This document shows, in pieces, positions 33,902 to 42,049 of a stretch of 42,088 bases of DNA. Position 1 is the stretch's first letter. Every line of letters begins with the position of its first letter. The translations under genes and the position numbers were made by a program. The stretch covers positions 1-42,088 of the forward strand of contig CAJWLF010000017.1 in NCBI GenBank assembly GCA_913043205.1. Reading direction: 5' to 3'. The stretch is from an uncultured Chloroflexota bacterium. GTDB lineage: Bacteria; Chloroflexota; UBA11872; VXNJ01. The notes under the pieces are model-generated. The model worked only from the letters and a program-made list of their open reading frames with translations. It ran no database searches and was not told the origin of the DNA.

Positions 33902-35070
33902 CCTATCAACCCAGTTGGAATCTGTCCTTGCCAAGGGCGGTCGGTAATAGCCTGCTCATTAAGATCTGTACCCCAGCCTGGTGCATCTGGGATAATCATG
34001 TGCCCATTCTCAATGTGAGGCAATTCAGTGACAAATTCATCTCGCCAGGGAGCCGCATCCACATCAGTCTCCATGATTTGAATACAACGACTGGATGCGC
34101 ATAAATGGGCGGCCATAAACGTAGAAAGATGGCTGTAGTAATTATGGGGGGCCATCACGATATCGTGGCTCTCTGCCAGATCAACGATTGCTTTGGATTG
34201 TGCGAAACCAGTCCAAGGAATATCAACCATTCCAATGTCCATGGCTTTAGCGTCTAGGAATGGTCGATAATCGACAATTGTATTAACGCTTTCGCAAGAG
34301 CAGATGGGAGTGGAAGTAGCACGGGTAATCCTCTTCAGGGCGGTTGGCTCCCAAGTATCAAGTTCTAGCCACATCATGTTGTAAGACTCAAGAATTTTGG
34401 CAATCTGACTAGCTCCACGTGTCTTGAAGTTATAGTTGATATCTAATGCCAGGTCGAAGTCATTTCCAGTACCTGCACGAAATGCATCAAGCAGATTTGT
34501 GATTTTATCTAGCACACCCGCCTGTAATACACCATCGCTGGTTGCATAAACCTCTGCTGGTTCACCGGGAATAGTGATATTAGTTTTTAGCGCAGTGAAA
34601 CCACGTTGGACAACCTCGCGACCAAGGTTGGTAATGTCGTCGTAGGTGCGAAGTGGGGGTGTTCCTAGAAGTTCTGGATATCGGGCACGGTAGCTACTAC
34701 AGTGAGACCAGTACAAACGGACTCTATCGCGAAATGGGCCGCCGAACAGTTCATAAACGGGCACGCCATAGGCCTTCCCTTTAATGTCCCAAAGCGCGCA
34801 CTCGATGCCAGCGATGGCTCGGCCCATGGTGCCCCCAGGAGCTTGTTGATTATGACGATTCATTTCAGCAGTTAGCAGTGTAACTGCCATAGGATCTTGA
34901 TCAATAATTAGCGGACGCATGTCGAGAACACCGCCAGCTACAGCATTTGGGGCCCGCCAGTCAGTACATTCACCATAGCCTGTTATGCCTACATCAGTTT
35001 CTACTTTTACAAACGTATAGCAGGTCCAGGCAGCGTCAGCTTGAATTGGTTGTACATTGGTAATCTTCAC
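33892..35070 (-). CDS. Enolase-superfamily enzyme, mandelate racemase type (second)
   Basis: A 392-residue mandelate racemase-type enzyme. The Lys-x-Asn pair is at 162-164 (TALKTNITI), metal ligands at Asp210 (LDINYNF), Glu236 (WLELDTW) and Glu260 (CSCESVN), and His309 (APHNYYSH) is the likely general base or acid. The metal site differs slightly in surroundings from the other two enzymes of this fold in the window, so the substrate should differ too. The start is a GTG at 35070 preceded by GAGGG, giving the common opening MKITNV. Function is probably dehydration of a sugar acid or an isomerisation; not resolved. The MFS gene beyond it on the same strand could supply transport. Confidence 0.92.
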   Translation of the reverse strand: MKITNVQPIQADAAWTCYTFVKVETDVGITGYGECTDWRAPNAVAGGVLDMRPLIIDQDPMAVTLLTAEMNRHNQQAPGGTMGRAIAGIECALWDIKGKAYGVPVYELFGGPFRDRVRLYWSHCSSYRARYPELLGTPPLRTYDDITNLGREVVQRGFTALKTNITIPGEPAEVYATSDGVLQAGVLDKITNLLDAFRAGTGNDFDLALDINYNFKTRGASQIAKILESYNMMWLELDTWEPTALKRITRATSTPICSCESVNTIVDYRPFLDAKAMDIGMVDIPWTGFAQSKAIVDLAESHDIVMAPHNYYSHLSTFMAAHLCASSRCIQIMETDVDAAPWRDEFVTELPHIENGHMIIPDAPGWGTDLNEQAITDRPWQGQIPTGLIGKK

Positions 35071-35174
35071 AGTTGCCCTCGCTTCGGTACAGTGATGTAC
35101 TGGTAAGCATGTTATAGGAAGATGTTTTGAACGAAAACTCTAAACTTCTCAAATAGAATAAGGCAAGCCCATTA

Positions 35175-36374
35175 TTAGTCTGCAGACCTTAAGACAGGTT
35201 TGATCTTCAGAATAAACACTGTGGTTACTCCTACTACGGCTGATGCGATATAGATCGCATTCTGGGCTCCAGTTAAGTCAGCCAACGGCCCCGCAATAAA
35301 CCCACCCATCGGACCAAAGCCAATAACAGCGATTGCGTACAAGCTCATTACACGACCCATTAAGTGTCGCGGTGTCTCAAGTTGCATTACTGTTCGGCAA
35401 CCAGCCATTACTAGGGTGCTGGTGAAACCAAGTGCAAAAAGTAAGGCGATACTCAATATAAAATCTGGCGATGCCGCAAAACCCACCATTAGAGCTGCAA
35501 AAACCAAGCTCGATATCGGTATAAGTATCCCATTACGAGGCAATCTTGCGCCAAATCCTAACAGGGCTGAACCGACAATAGCACCTGCTCCACCTGCAGA
35601 AGTCATCACACCTAAACCTTGCTCGCCAGAATTGAATATGACATCAGCAAATATTGGGAGCAATGTTTGGTAGGAGCTCCCAAACATACTACTCACAACA
35701 GTTAGCACCATAACTGTCATCACCAACTCGCTACCAATAGCAAAACGAAGACCCTCACCCATCGATTCATGCACATCACTACTCATGCCAGGTGAATCAT
35801 GCTTGGGCAATCTCATAATGCTTAGAGCTATCATGACTGATCCAAAGGATGCCGCATTTATAAAGAATATTGCAGCTAAGGGAACTCCCCACTGTCCGAC
35901 CAGTAAGCCGAAAATTGCCGGCCCAATAAATGCCGCCCCTGTAAAAACTGATGAGTTCATCGCTATAGCACTCCTCAATTCATCCCTTGGGACTAAATCC
36001 GGAAGCAGTGCTTGACGAGGCGGTTGATCGAAAGCGAGCACTGTCCCTTGTGCAAAGCTAACCACTACAATGTGCCATATTTCTAGGACATCAGTCGCGA
36101 TTAGAAACCCAAGTACCAGGGCATTTAAAGCCGCTATGATTTGCGTAACCCACAACACTTTCCTGCGGTCAAATCTATCCCCTATAACTCCACCAAAGTA
36201 AGGGAAAAGCACCATAGGTATTCCAAATGCACCAAAAACTAGACCCAATGCTGCTCCTGATCCAGTTATTTCGTGCACTAGCCAAGAACGTGCCGTCTGC
36301 GCCATCCAGGTGCCGGAATTAGAAATGATTAGGCCAAAGAAAAACAGAGCAAAATTTCGATGCCTAAAAACCAT
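35175..36374 (-). CDS. MFS transporter
   Basis: A 399-residue major facilitator with about 12 hydrophobic segments. The N-terminus FRHRNFALFFFGLIISNSGTWMAQTARSWLV, read in parts, is that of the EntS/MFS_3-like group, and motif A is GGVIGDRFDRRKVLW. The later block GEGLRFAIGSELV is another recurrent segment of this group. I chose the ATG at 36374, which has GGTGGA at a good distance; the in-frame GTG at 36386 overlaps that site. It resembles the MFS protein at 17303-18559 in layout, so the two are probably distant paralogues. It lies 104 bases upstream of the enolase-superfamily gene on the same strand. Substrate unknown. Confidence 0.88.
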   Translation of the reverse strand: MVFRHRNFALFFFGLIISNSGTWMAQTARSWLVHEITGSGAALGLVFGAFGIPMVLFPYFGGVIGDRFDRRKVLWVTQIIAALNALVLGFLIATDVLEIWHIVVVSFAQGTVLAFDQPPRQALLPDLVPRDELRSAIAMNSSVFTGAAFIGPAIFGLLVGQWGVPLAAIFFINAASFGSVMIALSIMRLPKHDSPGMSSDVHESMGEGLRFAIGSELVMTVMVLTVVSSMFGSSYQTLLPIFADVIFNSGEQGLGVMTSAGGAGAIVGSALLGFGARLPRNGILIPISSLVFAALMVGFAASPDFILSIALLFALGFTSTLVMAGCRTVMQLETPRHLMGRVMSLYAIAVIGFGPMGGFIAGPLADLTGAQNAIYIASAVVGVTTVFILKIKPVLRSAD

Positions 36375-36420
36375 GAATGATTCCACCTACCATAGCCAAA
36401 ATATTGCCCCAACTTCCTTC

Positions 36421-36451
36421 TAACAAAAAGCTGCTTCAATTCCGTCAGCTT
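36421..36451 (-). terminator. Terminator-like hairpin after the zinc permease gene
   Basis: Read on the minus strand, AAGCTG and CAGCTT form a six-pair stem around a 12-base loop and run into TTTTTGTT. It lies about 25 bases after the stop of the zinc permease gene and before the MFS gene on the same strand, so it would end the binding-protein/permease transcript. Confidence 0.45.
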
Positions 36452-36474
36452 ATTTGAAAAATGTCAGACACGCC

Positions 36475-37308
36475 CTAGGGTATATGAAGGCGGCTATCCA
36501 TTATGGACCGAACTGTTAGCACAATAAAAAACATTACTATCGGTACAACAGCCATGGTTGCTGACCCAGATGTATCAGCGTGAAAGCTAACAACCAGACC
36601 AATAAAAACAGAAATCACCCCGATTAGCGCTGCCGTCGCCATAATCATCGGTACACGACGAACCAACAAAGTTGCTGTAGCTGGAGGCCCTACAATAAAT
36701 CCTAGTGCCAAAATAGTTCCGACTGTCTGAAACGATCCAATTATACTCAGAGTTATGAGACCTAACATCACCAAATGAGCCAATTTCGGCTGTAACCCAA
36801 GCAAACGAGATTTTTGCTCACTAAATGCCATGACTAGGAATGGCCGATAAAGAAACACAGAAGCAATTATCACTATTAACGCCGTCGCAGCACTGCCAAG
36901 TACATCGCTATTTGATACACCAAGTACATCACCAAATAAAATCTGCGTAATAGACCCGGTATAGCCGGACGTACGAGAAATCATAATCACACCAAGACCA
37001 AGCATACCAACGAATAGTAGACCTATACTCGTGTCTTCCGAGAAAGCAGTTTGTTTTCGCACAAGTTCGATACCAGCAACCATGATGAATGCTGACACGA
37101 CAGCTCCCAGTAACACATTAAAATCTAGCAATATGGCTGCCGCAATTCCTGGGATAATACCATGCACTAGAGCATCACCTAGAAAGCTCATACCGCGAAT
37201 AACAACCCAGGTGCCAACCACTGATAGGGTTATTGCCACAAAAGAACCGCCCAAAAGTGCCCGCTGTTGAAAATGAAGCGCAAAAGGATCAGTTAACCAA
37301 TCGATCAC
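36475..37308 (-). CDS. znuB: Zinc/manganese-type ABC transporter permease
   Basis: A 277-residue membrane protein of the ABC-3 family (ZnuB/MntB/TroC). Eight or more hydrophobic segments are visible. Typical blocks are FLGDALVHGIIPGIAAA (about residues 42-58), EDTSIGLLFVGMLGLGV and LGFIVGPPATATLL, the last being the coupling region that contacts the ATPase. The start is a GTG at 37308 with AGGAGG five bases upstream. It lies 71 bases after the binding-protein gene on the same strand, and the ATPase and regulator are encoded divergently. Zinc is more likely than manganese because the binding protein has a long His-rich loop. Confidence 0.92.
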   Translation of the reverse strand: MIDWLTDPFALHFQQRALLGGSFVAITLSVVGTWVVIRGMSFLGDALVHGIIPGIAAAILLDFNVLLGAVVSAFIMVAGIELVRKQTAFSEDTSIGLLFVGMLGLGVIMISRTSGYTGSITQILFGDVLGVSNSDVLGSAATALIVIIASVFLYRPFLVMAFSEQKSRLLGLQPKLAHLVMLGLITLSIIGSFQTVGTILALGFIVGPPATATLLVRRVPMIMATAALIGVISVFIGLVVSFHADTSGSATMAVVPIVMFFIVLTVRSIMDSRLHIP

Positions 37309-37379
37309 CAGATCCTCCTAAATCACCAATATTTAGCGCATAAGCTCAAAACACACTGATTGAGAACTTGCACTGAGCT

Positions 37380-38462
37380 CTAGCGCAACGCCGCAACTAT
37401 CAGTTTAGCGTTAGAACGATACAGTCCCTCTAATGTATCTGCATCTGAAGCTTGATCACCAAGAGATCCGATATACAATTTCACGATTTTGACCTGTTCA
37501 CCAACTTCTTGCACAACAGATTCAGCAATGGACGTATCTTCTGTCATATCGGCAAATATTGCCTCAATTGAGTTTGCTTTAATCAAGGAAACCAAACCGG
37601 CCACACTGGAAGAACTTGGGCTAGTATGAGTCGATATGCCTGGGATAACCGTACCTAACACTTCGAATTCATATCGATCAGCAAAATATCTCATGGAATC
37701 GTGGTTAGAAACAATCTTTCGATTTGCTGGTTCTATAACTGATAGTTCCTGCTTAATTTCGCTATCGAGCAACAATAGAGCCTTTTCGTAATCTTCAGCA
37801 CTTGCCTTCCAAGAACTATCCTTTGTCACTAATACGAGCTGTTCCCCAACATAATGAGCCGCTTTTGCCATTCTTCTGGGATCCAACCAATAGTGAGGAT
37901 CGTGCTCTCCATGAGCATGACCCGCATGGTCGTCGTGTTTTTCCTCTTCGCCATGATCGTCGTGGTCGTCGTGTTTTTCCTCTTTGTCATGATCGTCGTG
38001 GGCATCTGCAGCCACTAATGGATCGACAAATTCTCCCACTGAAACTACATTTACCCCATCCTGTTTCGCTTGTTTTAGTGTCGGGGCAATACCCTCCTCC
38101 AACAACAGGCCGTTTGTCACAACAAGATCCGCCTCTGACAGCATCGCTATTTGACGTGCAGACATCTCAAATAGATGCGGATCAGTCTTCGAGGGCATCA
38201 ACACTTCGAGGCGGGCTCGGTCCCCAACAATCCCTTTAACTAAATCACCCATAATCGAAGTAGTAGCAATAATAAACGGACCATTTTTAGCAGGGTCTGA
38301 GTCATCCAAAACAGGTTTCGACTCTGGCGGCGTAGTACCAGAAGCTGACGTTGGCTCCAAAACAGACTGTGGTTCGGTCCCTTCACCACACGCTGCAAGT
38401 AGAGCAGTAGTTATTATTGCACCAGATAGTTTTACAAATGATCTACGAGAATATCTACTCAT
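37380..38462 (-). CDS. znuA: Zinc-binding lipoprotein of ABC transporter, Tat-type signal
   Basis: A 360-residue solute-binding protein of the ZnuA/TroA cluster A-I family. The N-terminus SRRSFVKLSG fits the twin-arginine motif and ends in a lipobox (LLAAC, Cys25), so it is probably exported folded by Tat and lipid-anchored. Metal ligands are expected at His96 (KTDPHLFE), His190 (EHDPHYW), His254 (VSNHDSMRYF) and an acidic residue in ADMTEDTS. Between the first two is a His/Asp/Glu-rich loop (155-187) typical of zinc-specific members, built from a 36-base tandem duplication. The ATG follows AGG. Transcription probably starts in the shared palindromic operator at 38541-38577, under control of the divergent Fur-family protein. 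Confidence 0.95.
   Translation of the reverse strand: MSRYSRRSFVKLSGAIITTALLAACGEGTEPQSVLEPTSASGTTPPESKPVLDDSDPAKNGPFIIATTSIMGDLVKGIVGDRARLEVLMPSKTDPHLFEMSARQIAMLSEADLVVTNGLLLEEGIAPTLKQAKQDGVNVVSVGEFVDPLVAADAHDDHDKEEKHDDHDDHGEEEKHDDHAGHAHGEHDPHYWLDPRRMAKAAHYVGEQLVLVTKDSSWKASAEDYEKALLLLDSEIKQELSVIEPANRKIVSNHDSMRYFADRYEFEVLGTVIPGISTHTSPSSSSVAGLVSLIKANSIEAIFADMTEDTSIAESVVQEVGEQVKIVKLYIGSLGDQASDADTLEGLYRSNAKLIVAALR
37929..38000. repeat. Two 36-base tandem repeats in the zinc-loop coding region
   Basis: Units at 37929-37964 and 37965-38000 differ at only two positions. On the minus strand each encodes 12 residues of the pattern HDDHD(D/K)xEEEK, so the duplication lengthens the metal-binding loop in frame. 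The near identity points to a recent expansion. Confidence 0.9.
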
Positions 38463-38540
38463 TGGGATTACCTAAAGCTCCAAATACAAACTAATATGAC
38501 AAAAGGAACCTGATCACATCTCCATGAGATCAGGAATAAA

Positions 38541-38577
38541 TGATATAATAATGATAATGATTATCATTATTATATCA
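38541..38577. promoter_or_regulatory. 37-base perfect palindrome: Fur/Zur operator with divergent -10 boxes
   Basis: Two 18-base arms are exact reverse complements around a single G at 38559. The core 38552-38566 is TGATAATGATTATCA, an exact match to the 7-1-7 Fur-family box TGATAATNATTATCA. The outer part of each arm contains TATAAT: 38544-38549 reading right toward the regulator gene, and its mirror 38569-38574 reading left toward the binding-protein gene. The -35 regions are poor. A dimer on the core would cover both -10 boxes and so control both transcripts. The family box is known from Fur, Zur and PerR; the choice of zinc is inferred from the genes. Confidence 0.88.
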
Positions 38578-38609
38578 ACTAAAATGTGACGGTTGATACG
38601 GAGGTGCCC

Positions 38610-39059
38610 GTGAATAAACCTGATATAGATGCTTTTCACACAGCTATAACAGCACGATTAAGTTGTAGAAAAGTTCGTTACACACTCGGTCGAAAAGCGG
38701 TCGTTGAGTCATTATCTAAATCTAATGGACCATTATCAGCAGCAGAATTAGCTGATTTGCATACAGGTACCATTCCTTTATCCTCTTTGTATCGATCACT
38801 TGCCATCCTAGAAGATAGCGAAATAATTACACGACACTTTGGGGCTAACGGGGTAACCAGATATGAACTCGCCGAGTGGCTCCTAGGACATCATCACCAC
38901 CTTGTCTGTACAAGTTGCGGCACTGTAGAAGACGTCTCACTACCTTCATCTTATGAAAGCCAAATTCACACCTTAGTTGAAGAAGTTGGGAAATTGTCTT
39001 CATTTCAAGCCAAGAATCACATCCTGGACATAGAAGGCATCTGCCTTCGTTGCACATGA
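38610..39059 (+). CDS. zur: Fur-family regulator, probably zinc-responsive (Zur)
   Basis: A 149-residue Fur-family repressor. The winged-helix part includes RKVRYTLGRKAVVESL and SLYRSLAILEDSEIITR. The dimerisation part has the regulatory His-rich strand LGHHHHLVCTSCGTVEDV followed by ICLRC, so two CxxC pairs form the structural zinc site. I chose the GTG at 38610, which has GGAGG five bases upstream; an earlier in-frame GTG at 38586 lies before that ribosome site. It sits next to the exact 7-1-7 operator and overlaps the zinc ATPase gene by four bases, so Zur is the natural reading, with Fur or PerR as alternatives. It probably represses itself and the divergent transport genes when zinc is sufficient. 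Confidence 0.9.
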   Translation: MNKPDIDAFHTAITARLSCRKVRYTLGRKAVVESLSKSNGPLSAAELADLHTGTIPLSSLYRSLAILEDSEIITRHFGANGVTRYELAEWLLGHHHHLVCTSCGTVEDVSLPSSYESQIHTLVEEVGKLSSFQAKNHILDIEGICLRCT

Positions 39060-39826
39060 ATAATTCGGCAGTTACAGCTACTAATATAAGTCTTGGTTAT
39101 GACTCGACAATAGTGTTTACAGATTCTTCTTTCACTATCCCTCAAGGCAGCTTGACAGCAGTAATCGGCCCAAACGGTTCAGGTAAATCCACACTTCTTA
39201 ATGCAATAGCAAACTTAGCCAAACCCCTAAAGGGGTCAATCCAAATTCACTCTGCAAAAGAAAAGGCCCCTAAACTCTCCTACGTTTTGCAAACTCACCA
39301 CCTCAATCAAGCCCTCCCAGTAACCGTAGAAGAAGTAGTAACCATGGGGCGTTACGCTGGGCTCCGCCCACATCAAAGATTACAAGATATAGATCGGCAG
39401 GCAGTCTACAACGCCATGGCTAGAACAAGTATTACAGAGATCAAGCATCGACATATTCATAACTTATCAGTGGGTCAGCGACAGCGAGTCTTCGTCGCTC
39501 AAGGATTGGCACAGGAACATGACTTACTGCTCCTAGATGAGCCATTAGCCGGTATAGATATGCCAACCGCTAAAGATATAGATACTGTAATACACAACGA
39601 ACGTGACCACGGCTGCACCGTTATTAGCACAACTCATGATTTGTCTGAAGCCCGGGTATCAGACCACGTGCTGCTATTGGCGGGAAGGGTCGTGGCATCA
39701 GGAACGCCTCAAGATGTTTTGACTTATGAAAACCTTGCGGCTGCATACGGTTCATCGTTGGTACATGGAACCAACGGGCAACTATTTGTAGACGATGCAC
39801 CTCATCACCACACACATGATCATTGA
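39056..39826 (+). CDS. znuC: Zinc-type ABC transporter ATPase
   Basis: A 256-residue ABC ATPase. Walker A is GPNGSGKST (38-46), the signature is LSVGQRQRV, Walker B is LLLLDEPLAG and the switch His is in STTHDLSEA. Length and sequence style match the ZnuC/MntA group that powers ABC-3 permeases. The ATG at 39056 overlaps the regulator stop (ATGA), which suggests translational coupling; a TTG at 39050 is unlikely. The C-terminus ends in a His-rich tail (HHHTHDH), an unusual addition that may sense or store zinc. It pairs with the permease encoded on the opposite strand at 36475-37308. Confidence 0.93.
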   Translation: MNNSAVTATNISLGYDSTIVFTDSSFTIPQGSLTAVIGPNGSGKSTLLNAIANLAKPLKGSIQIHSAKEKAPKLSYVLQTHHLNQALPVTVEEVVTMGRYAGLRPHQRLQDIDRQAVYNAMARTSITEIKHRHIHNLSVGQRQRVFVAQGLAQEHDLLLLDEPLAGIDMPTAKDIDTVIHNERDHGCTVISTTHDLSEARVSDHVLLLAGRVVASGTPQDVLTYENLAAAYGSSLVHGTNGQLFVDDAPHHHTHDH

Positions 39827-39903
39827 GTTGACCATGGTTACTTGCCCAAAACATACTATGGTTCATTCCAAATTGCCGCAAAGATGTGGTTAGGAGTCCC
39901 TGC

Positions 39904-41043
39904 TTGAAAATCACGGACATTAGACCTCTAACCGTCTATAACAAGGCCCGTGGCCGCAATTTTAATTTTGTCAAAATCGAAACCGATGAAGGTATTTATG
40001 GTTGGGGGGAATCCGGAATAACCGGCAAAGAATTAGCCGTTAACGGATGTATAGAACATTGGAAACCTCTGCTAATTGGCGAAGATCCATTACGTATCGA
40101 ACATATATGGCAGCGACTACACAGAGGAGGATTTTTCAAAAGCGGTCAGATACAGATGGCAGCTATATCATCAATTGATATCGCACTTTGGGATATCAAA
40201 GGCAAGGCTCTTGGTGTCCCTATATGGCAGCTTCTTGGAGGCATGTGTCGAGAGAGAGTCATCACTTACCCTCACATAAACGGGGACACTACTCAAGACC
40301 TGATTAATGATGCGCACAGAGCTATTGAGCAAGGTTACAAGTTTGTTCGTTTTGGTGCAGCCCACACGATTGATGGAATTTTGGAACCAAGAAGATCTGG
40401 ATCGGACACATTTGATCGCACCCAATCGGTACGTGAAGCGATCGGAGATGAAATAGAAATTTGTGTAGATTTCCACACCAGACTGGATCCACACGATGCA
40501 ATACGTGTAGCAAACCTGCTAGAACCCTTGGATATATTTTTTATAGAAGACCCAGCTCGATCTGAAAACCCCGATGCTTATGCACACATCCGGGCCCACA
40601 CCAATATCCCAATTGCTGGTGGCGAAGAATTATCAACAAAATGGGAATTCAAACCCCTGATTGAGCGAAATCTTATTGACTATGTGCGGATTGATTTGTG
40701 TATTGCTGGGGGATTCAGTGAATCCCGTAAGATCGCAGGGTGGGCAGAAACCCACTACCAACCAATTGCACCACATAATCCACTTGGACCGGTTTCAACA
40801 GCAGCTTGTGTTCATCTATGCATCGCAAGCCCACTGGTAGGTGTTCAAGAACTTCCAAGTCCACCGGGAGATATGCCGGAAGTATTCTCAGGTGAACCTG
40901 AATTTAAAGACGGCTATCTGATAGCCCCAACTTCGCCCGGGTTAGGCATAGAAGTTAACGAAGAAGCAGCAGCAAAGCACCCATTTCAAATGGCTTCTAA
41001 TCCAGAACTACGCCGCCAGGACGGATCCGTAACTAATTGGTAG
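39904..41043 (+). CDS. Galactonate/mannonate dehydratase-like enolase-superfamily enzyme
   Basis: A 379-residue enzyme of the mandelate racemase subgroup close to D-galactonate dehydratase. Metal ligands lie at Asp189 (VDFHTRL, with His191), Glu215 (FIEDPARSEN) and Glu241 (AGGEELS), and the catalytic His291 is in APHNPLGPVSTAA, a stretch almost diagnostic of DgoD-type sugar-acid dehydratases. The start is a TTG at 39904, seven bases after AGGAG, giving the family opening MKITDIRPL; a GTG at 39886 in the same frame precedes the ribosome site. It probably dehydrates a sugar acid to a 2-keto-3-deoxy acid. It is followed by a PanB-like gene and a dehydrogenase gene, forming a likely operon. Confidence 0.9.
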   Translation: MKITDIRPLTVYNKARGRNFNFVKIETDEGIYGWGESGITGKELAVNGCIEHWKPLLIGEDPLRIEHIWQRLHRGGFFKSGQIQMAAISSIDIALWDIKGKALGVPIWQLLGGMCRERVITYPHINGDTTQDLINDAHRAIEQGYKFVRFGAAHTIDGILEPRRSGSDTFDRTQSVREAIGDEIEICVDFHTRLDPHDAIRVANLLEPLDIFFIEDPARSENPDAYAHIRAHTNIPIAGGEELSTKWEFKPLIERNLIDYVRIDLCIAGGFSESRKIAGWAETHYQPIAPHNPLGPVSTAACVHLCIASPLVGVQELPSPPGDMPEVFSGEPEFKDGYLIAPTSPGLGIEVNEEAAAKHPFQMASNPELRRQDGSVTNW

Positions 41044-41133
41044 CTACCACGGGTGCGGGTACGTCCTCCATTTCCAGCATCAACTGTAATTGATCTAATA
41101 TCAGTCCAATACCGGTACACAGTGGAGACCAAC

Positions 41134-41964
41134 ATGAAACGCATATACGACTGGGATGCCAAGTTTACACAGCGAAACTACACGGTTGACGATTTAAAGG
41201 CTCTGAAGGGTCAACGACTAATCACACAAACTAATGCTAGTAGTGCCGAAGAAGCAGCCGCTGCCCAAGAGGCCGGAATAGACTTAATAATGGGTGATCC
41301 ACCGAACGTTGCAGCTGTCCGAGAAGGCGCACCAAACATGTTTTTGACAGCAGCGCTTGCTTTGCCCGACTACCCCGCGGAAACCGATGTTCTACGAGCT
41401 GCCTTTAACGCAATGAAAGATGGAGCAGATTCTGTTTACACGGCGCGCCCTCCACACATAGTTGAGCTGTTGGCTCGAGAGGAAATTCCAGTGATGTGCC
41501 ACCTAGGGCTTGTTCCACGCAAGTCAACTTGGCGAGGCGGATTACGTGCCATAGGGAAAAATGCTGAAGAAGCCATGCAGTTACTAAACGATTTTCGCAC
41601 CATGGAAAATGCAGGAGCATTTTCCGTGGAAGCTGAACTAATCGTATCGGAGGTTATGAGTGAAATATCCAAACGTACTGTATTACTTACAAGTTCCCTA
41701 GGATCAGGGAATGGTTCAGACATAATTCACTTGTTTCAAAGCGATATTGTTGGTTCAACATCGACAAGGCCCCGACATGGACGCGCCTTCGGCAATATCC
41801 TCAAGCTTCAAGAAGAGATAAGATCAGAGCGTCGCAAAGCACTAACGGCTTATAACAAATCCGTAAAAGACGGTACATACCCTTCAGAAAAAGAGCAGGT
41901 TCGCATGAAAGAAAAAGAACTAGCCAAGTTCCTTGAAAAACTGGAAAAACACCCGTCTCGCTAG
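41134..41964 (+). CDS. PanB-like ketopantoate hydroxymethyltransferase family protein
   Basis: A 276-residue TIM-barrel protein related to PanB and the PEP mutase superfamily. The resemblance is clearest at MCHLGLVPRKSTWRGGLRAI followed by AEEAMQLLNDFRTMENAGAFSVEAEL, where PanB has its HLGLTPQ and EEAGAFAVVLE blocks, and at the end in SLGSGNGSDI. The GDS of PanB is GDP here (IMGDPPN), so the substrate may differ. The ATG at 41134 follows GTGGAGA; an in-frame ATG at 41053 adds a non-family leader. Next to a sugar-acid dehydratase and a dehydrogenase, it more likely acts as a keto-acid aldolase or lyase than in pantothenate synthesis, but this is inference. The C-terminus is a charged helix. 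Confidence 0.78.
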   Translation: MKRIYDWDAKFTQRNYTVDDLKALKGQRLITQTNASSAEEAAAAQEAGIDLIMGDPPNVAAVREGAPNMFLTAALALPDYPAETDVLRAAFNAMKDGADSVYTARPPHIVELLAREEIPVMCHLGLVPRKSTWRGGLRAIGKNAEEAMQLLNDFRTMENAGAFSVEAELIVSEVMSEISKRTVLLTSSLGSGNGSDIIHLFQSDIVGSTSTRPRHGRAFGNILKLQEEIRSERRKALTAYNKSVKDGTYPSEKEQVRMKEKELAKFLEKLEKHPSR

Positions 41965-42049
41965 CCTATGTAGTCCATCATAAAAACACTATTCTTATTA
42001 TAGAATTTGATTTGCGCATCTATATTCAACCACAGCAGGGAGCTCTCAT

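Noticed and set aside
37929-38000. Repeat units as a CRISPR-like array
   Set aside because: Only two directly adjacent units with no spacers, lying in frame within the zinc-binding protein gene.
38541-38577. The 37-base palindrome as a transcription terminator or attachment site
   Set aside because: It lies between two divergent gene starts, not after a gene, has a one-base centre unsuited to an RNA loop, and contains an exact Fur-family box and -10 hexamers.
41965-42049. Promoter for the terminal dehydrogenase gene at TATTAT (41996-42001)
   Set aside because: The hexamer is a reasonable -10, but no -35 is visible and the gene is probably read from the upstream operon.
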